Shown here in pieces: positions 63,970 through 64,000 of a DNA stretch of 64,000 bases. The DNA is taken from contig JAZOQG010000070.1 in NCBI GenBank assembly GCA_045656005.1, positions 12,019-76,018 of the forward strand. The letters are read 5' to 3'. The translations under genes were made by a program, and so were the position numbers. The notes under the pieces are model-generated. The model saw only the letters and a program-made list of their open reading frames with translations. It did no database searches and was not told the DNA's origin. Source of the DNA: JAZNQN01 sp045656005. GTDB lineage: Bacteria > Bacillota > Clostridia > UMGS1883 > UMGS1540. How positions within the stretch are numbered: position 1 is the stretch's first letter; each line of letters starts with the position of its first letter.

Positions 63970-64000
63970 TTGAGTAAGCGTGACGATGATAAATCACTCT
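63970..64000 (+). CDS. clpX: ClpX N-terminus (3' end outside window)
   Basis: The last 31 bases open with a TTG at 63970 and encode 'MSKRDDDKSL', matching the start of ClpX, whose N-terminal zinc-binding domain normally begins this way. GGAG lies nine bases upstream. A TTG at 63963 would hit a stop after four codons and can be excluded. The position after clpP supports the call, but only ten residues are visible, so it rests mainly on context. Confidence 0.75.
   Translation, partial: MSKRDDDKSL

Noticed and set aside
1..64000. rRNA or tRNA genes, insertion sequences, prophage
   Set aside because: No transposase, integrase, phage structural gene, tRNA cloverleaf ending in CCA or rRNA sequence was recognised on either strand.

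Overview
The window is the replication-origin region of a low-GC, spore-forming member of the class Clostridia (Bacillota). The evidence is a Gram-positive type DNA polymerase III (PolC), dnaA/dnaN/recF/gyrB/gyrA flanking an origin, rpmH-rnpA-yidD-yidC-jag-mnmE-mnmG-rsmG-parA-parB in the classic Firmicutes order, perfect or near-perfect parS sites, an S-layer-homology protein, and the sporulation genes spo0A and spoIVB. I cannot name the genus; no rRNA or tRNA gene is visible.

Layout. 1-6070 is mostly accessory: the end of a Gfo/Idh/MocA oxidoreductase, a CapA-like protein, an SLH protein, a DUF1846 protein, then a small AT-rich island with an XRE repressor, a promoter overlapping a perfect inverted-repeat operator, and two unknown proteins. 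6090-10474 carries thrS (with a short leader ORF containing two Thr codons and no T-box), an AraC regulator, rqcP and mnmA. 10446-13833 is a three-gene XRE-cupin / acyl-CoA synthetase / CDF transporter operon on the minus strand. 13912-15199 is the most unusual stretch. A GIY-YIG-like gene and a four-helix-bundle (23S rRNA intervening-sequence type) gene each have a leader built from short hairpins separated by GCGATAT/ATATCGC punctuation, and each leader ends in the gene's own ribosome binding site.

15188-29100 is a minus-strand replication block reading dnaA, dnaN, rlbA, recF, remB, gyrB, gyrA, ispG, polC. The origin is bipartite: degenerate DnaA boxes lie upstream of dnaA, and a DnaA box followed by a DnaA-trio-like tract and an AT-rich stretch lies between dnaA and dnaN. 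From 29399 rightward the plus strand carries ribosome, membrane-insertion, tRNA-modification and chromosome-segregation genes up to parB, then serS. The strand switch at about 27.7-29.4 kb puts most genes on the leading strand of each fork; thrS, rqcP and mnmA on the left arm are head-on exceptions.

40093-50424 contains a TPR membrane protein, a Wzz/CpsD-type tyrosine-kinase pair with no glycosyltransferases beside it, a 783-residue secreted RCC1-like protein, dprA, a lipoprotein, an orphan cohesin-like protein, a second XRE regulator, an ACT-ACT-metallo-beta-lactamase fusion and a PdaA-like deacetylase. 50481-55659 is the sporulation segment: spoIVB and spo0A are separated by a divergent SH3/membrane/MFS trio, and Spo0A boxes lie in front of a small membrane protein just downstream. 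55710-64000 is housekeeping: galT-galK, lemA-ygcG, a hemolysin-III-like membrane protein, prmC and a DUF1385 protein on the minus strand, then tig-clpP-clpX (clpX is cut by the window end).
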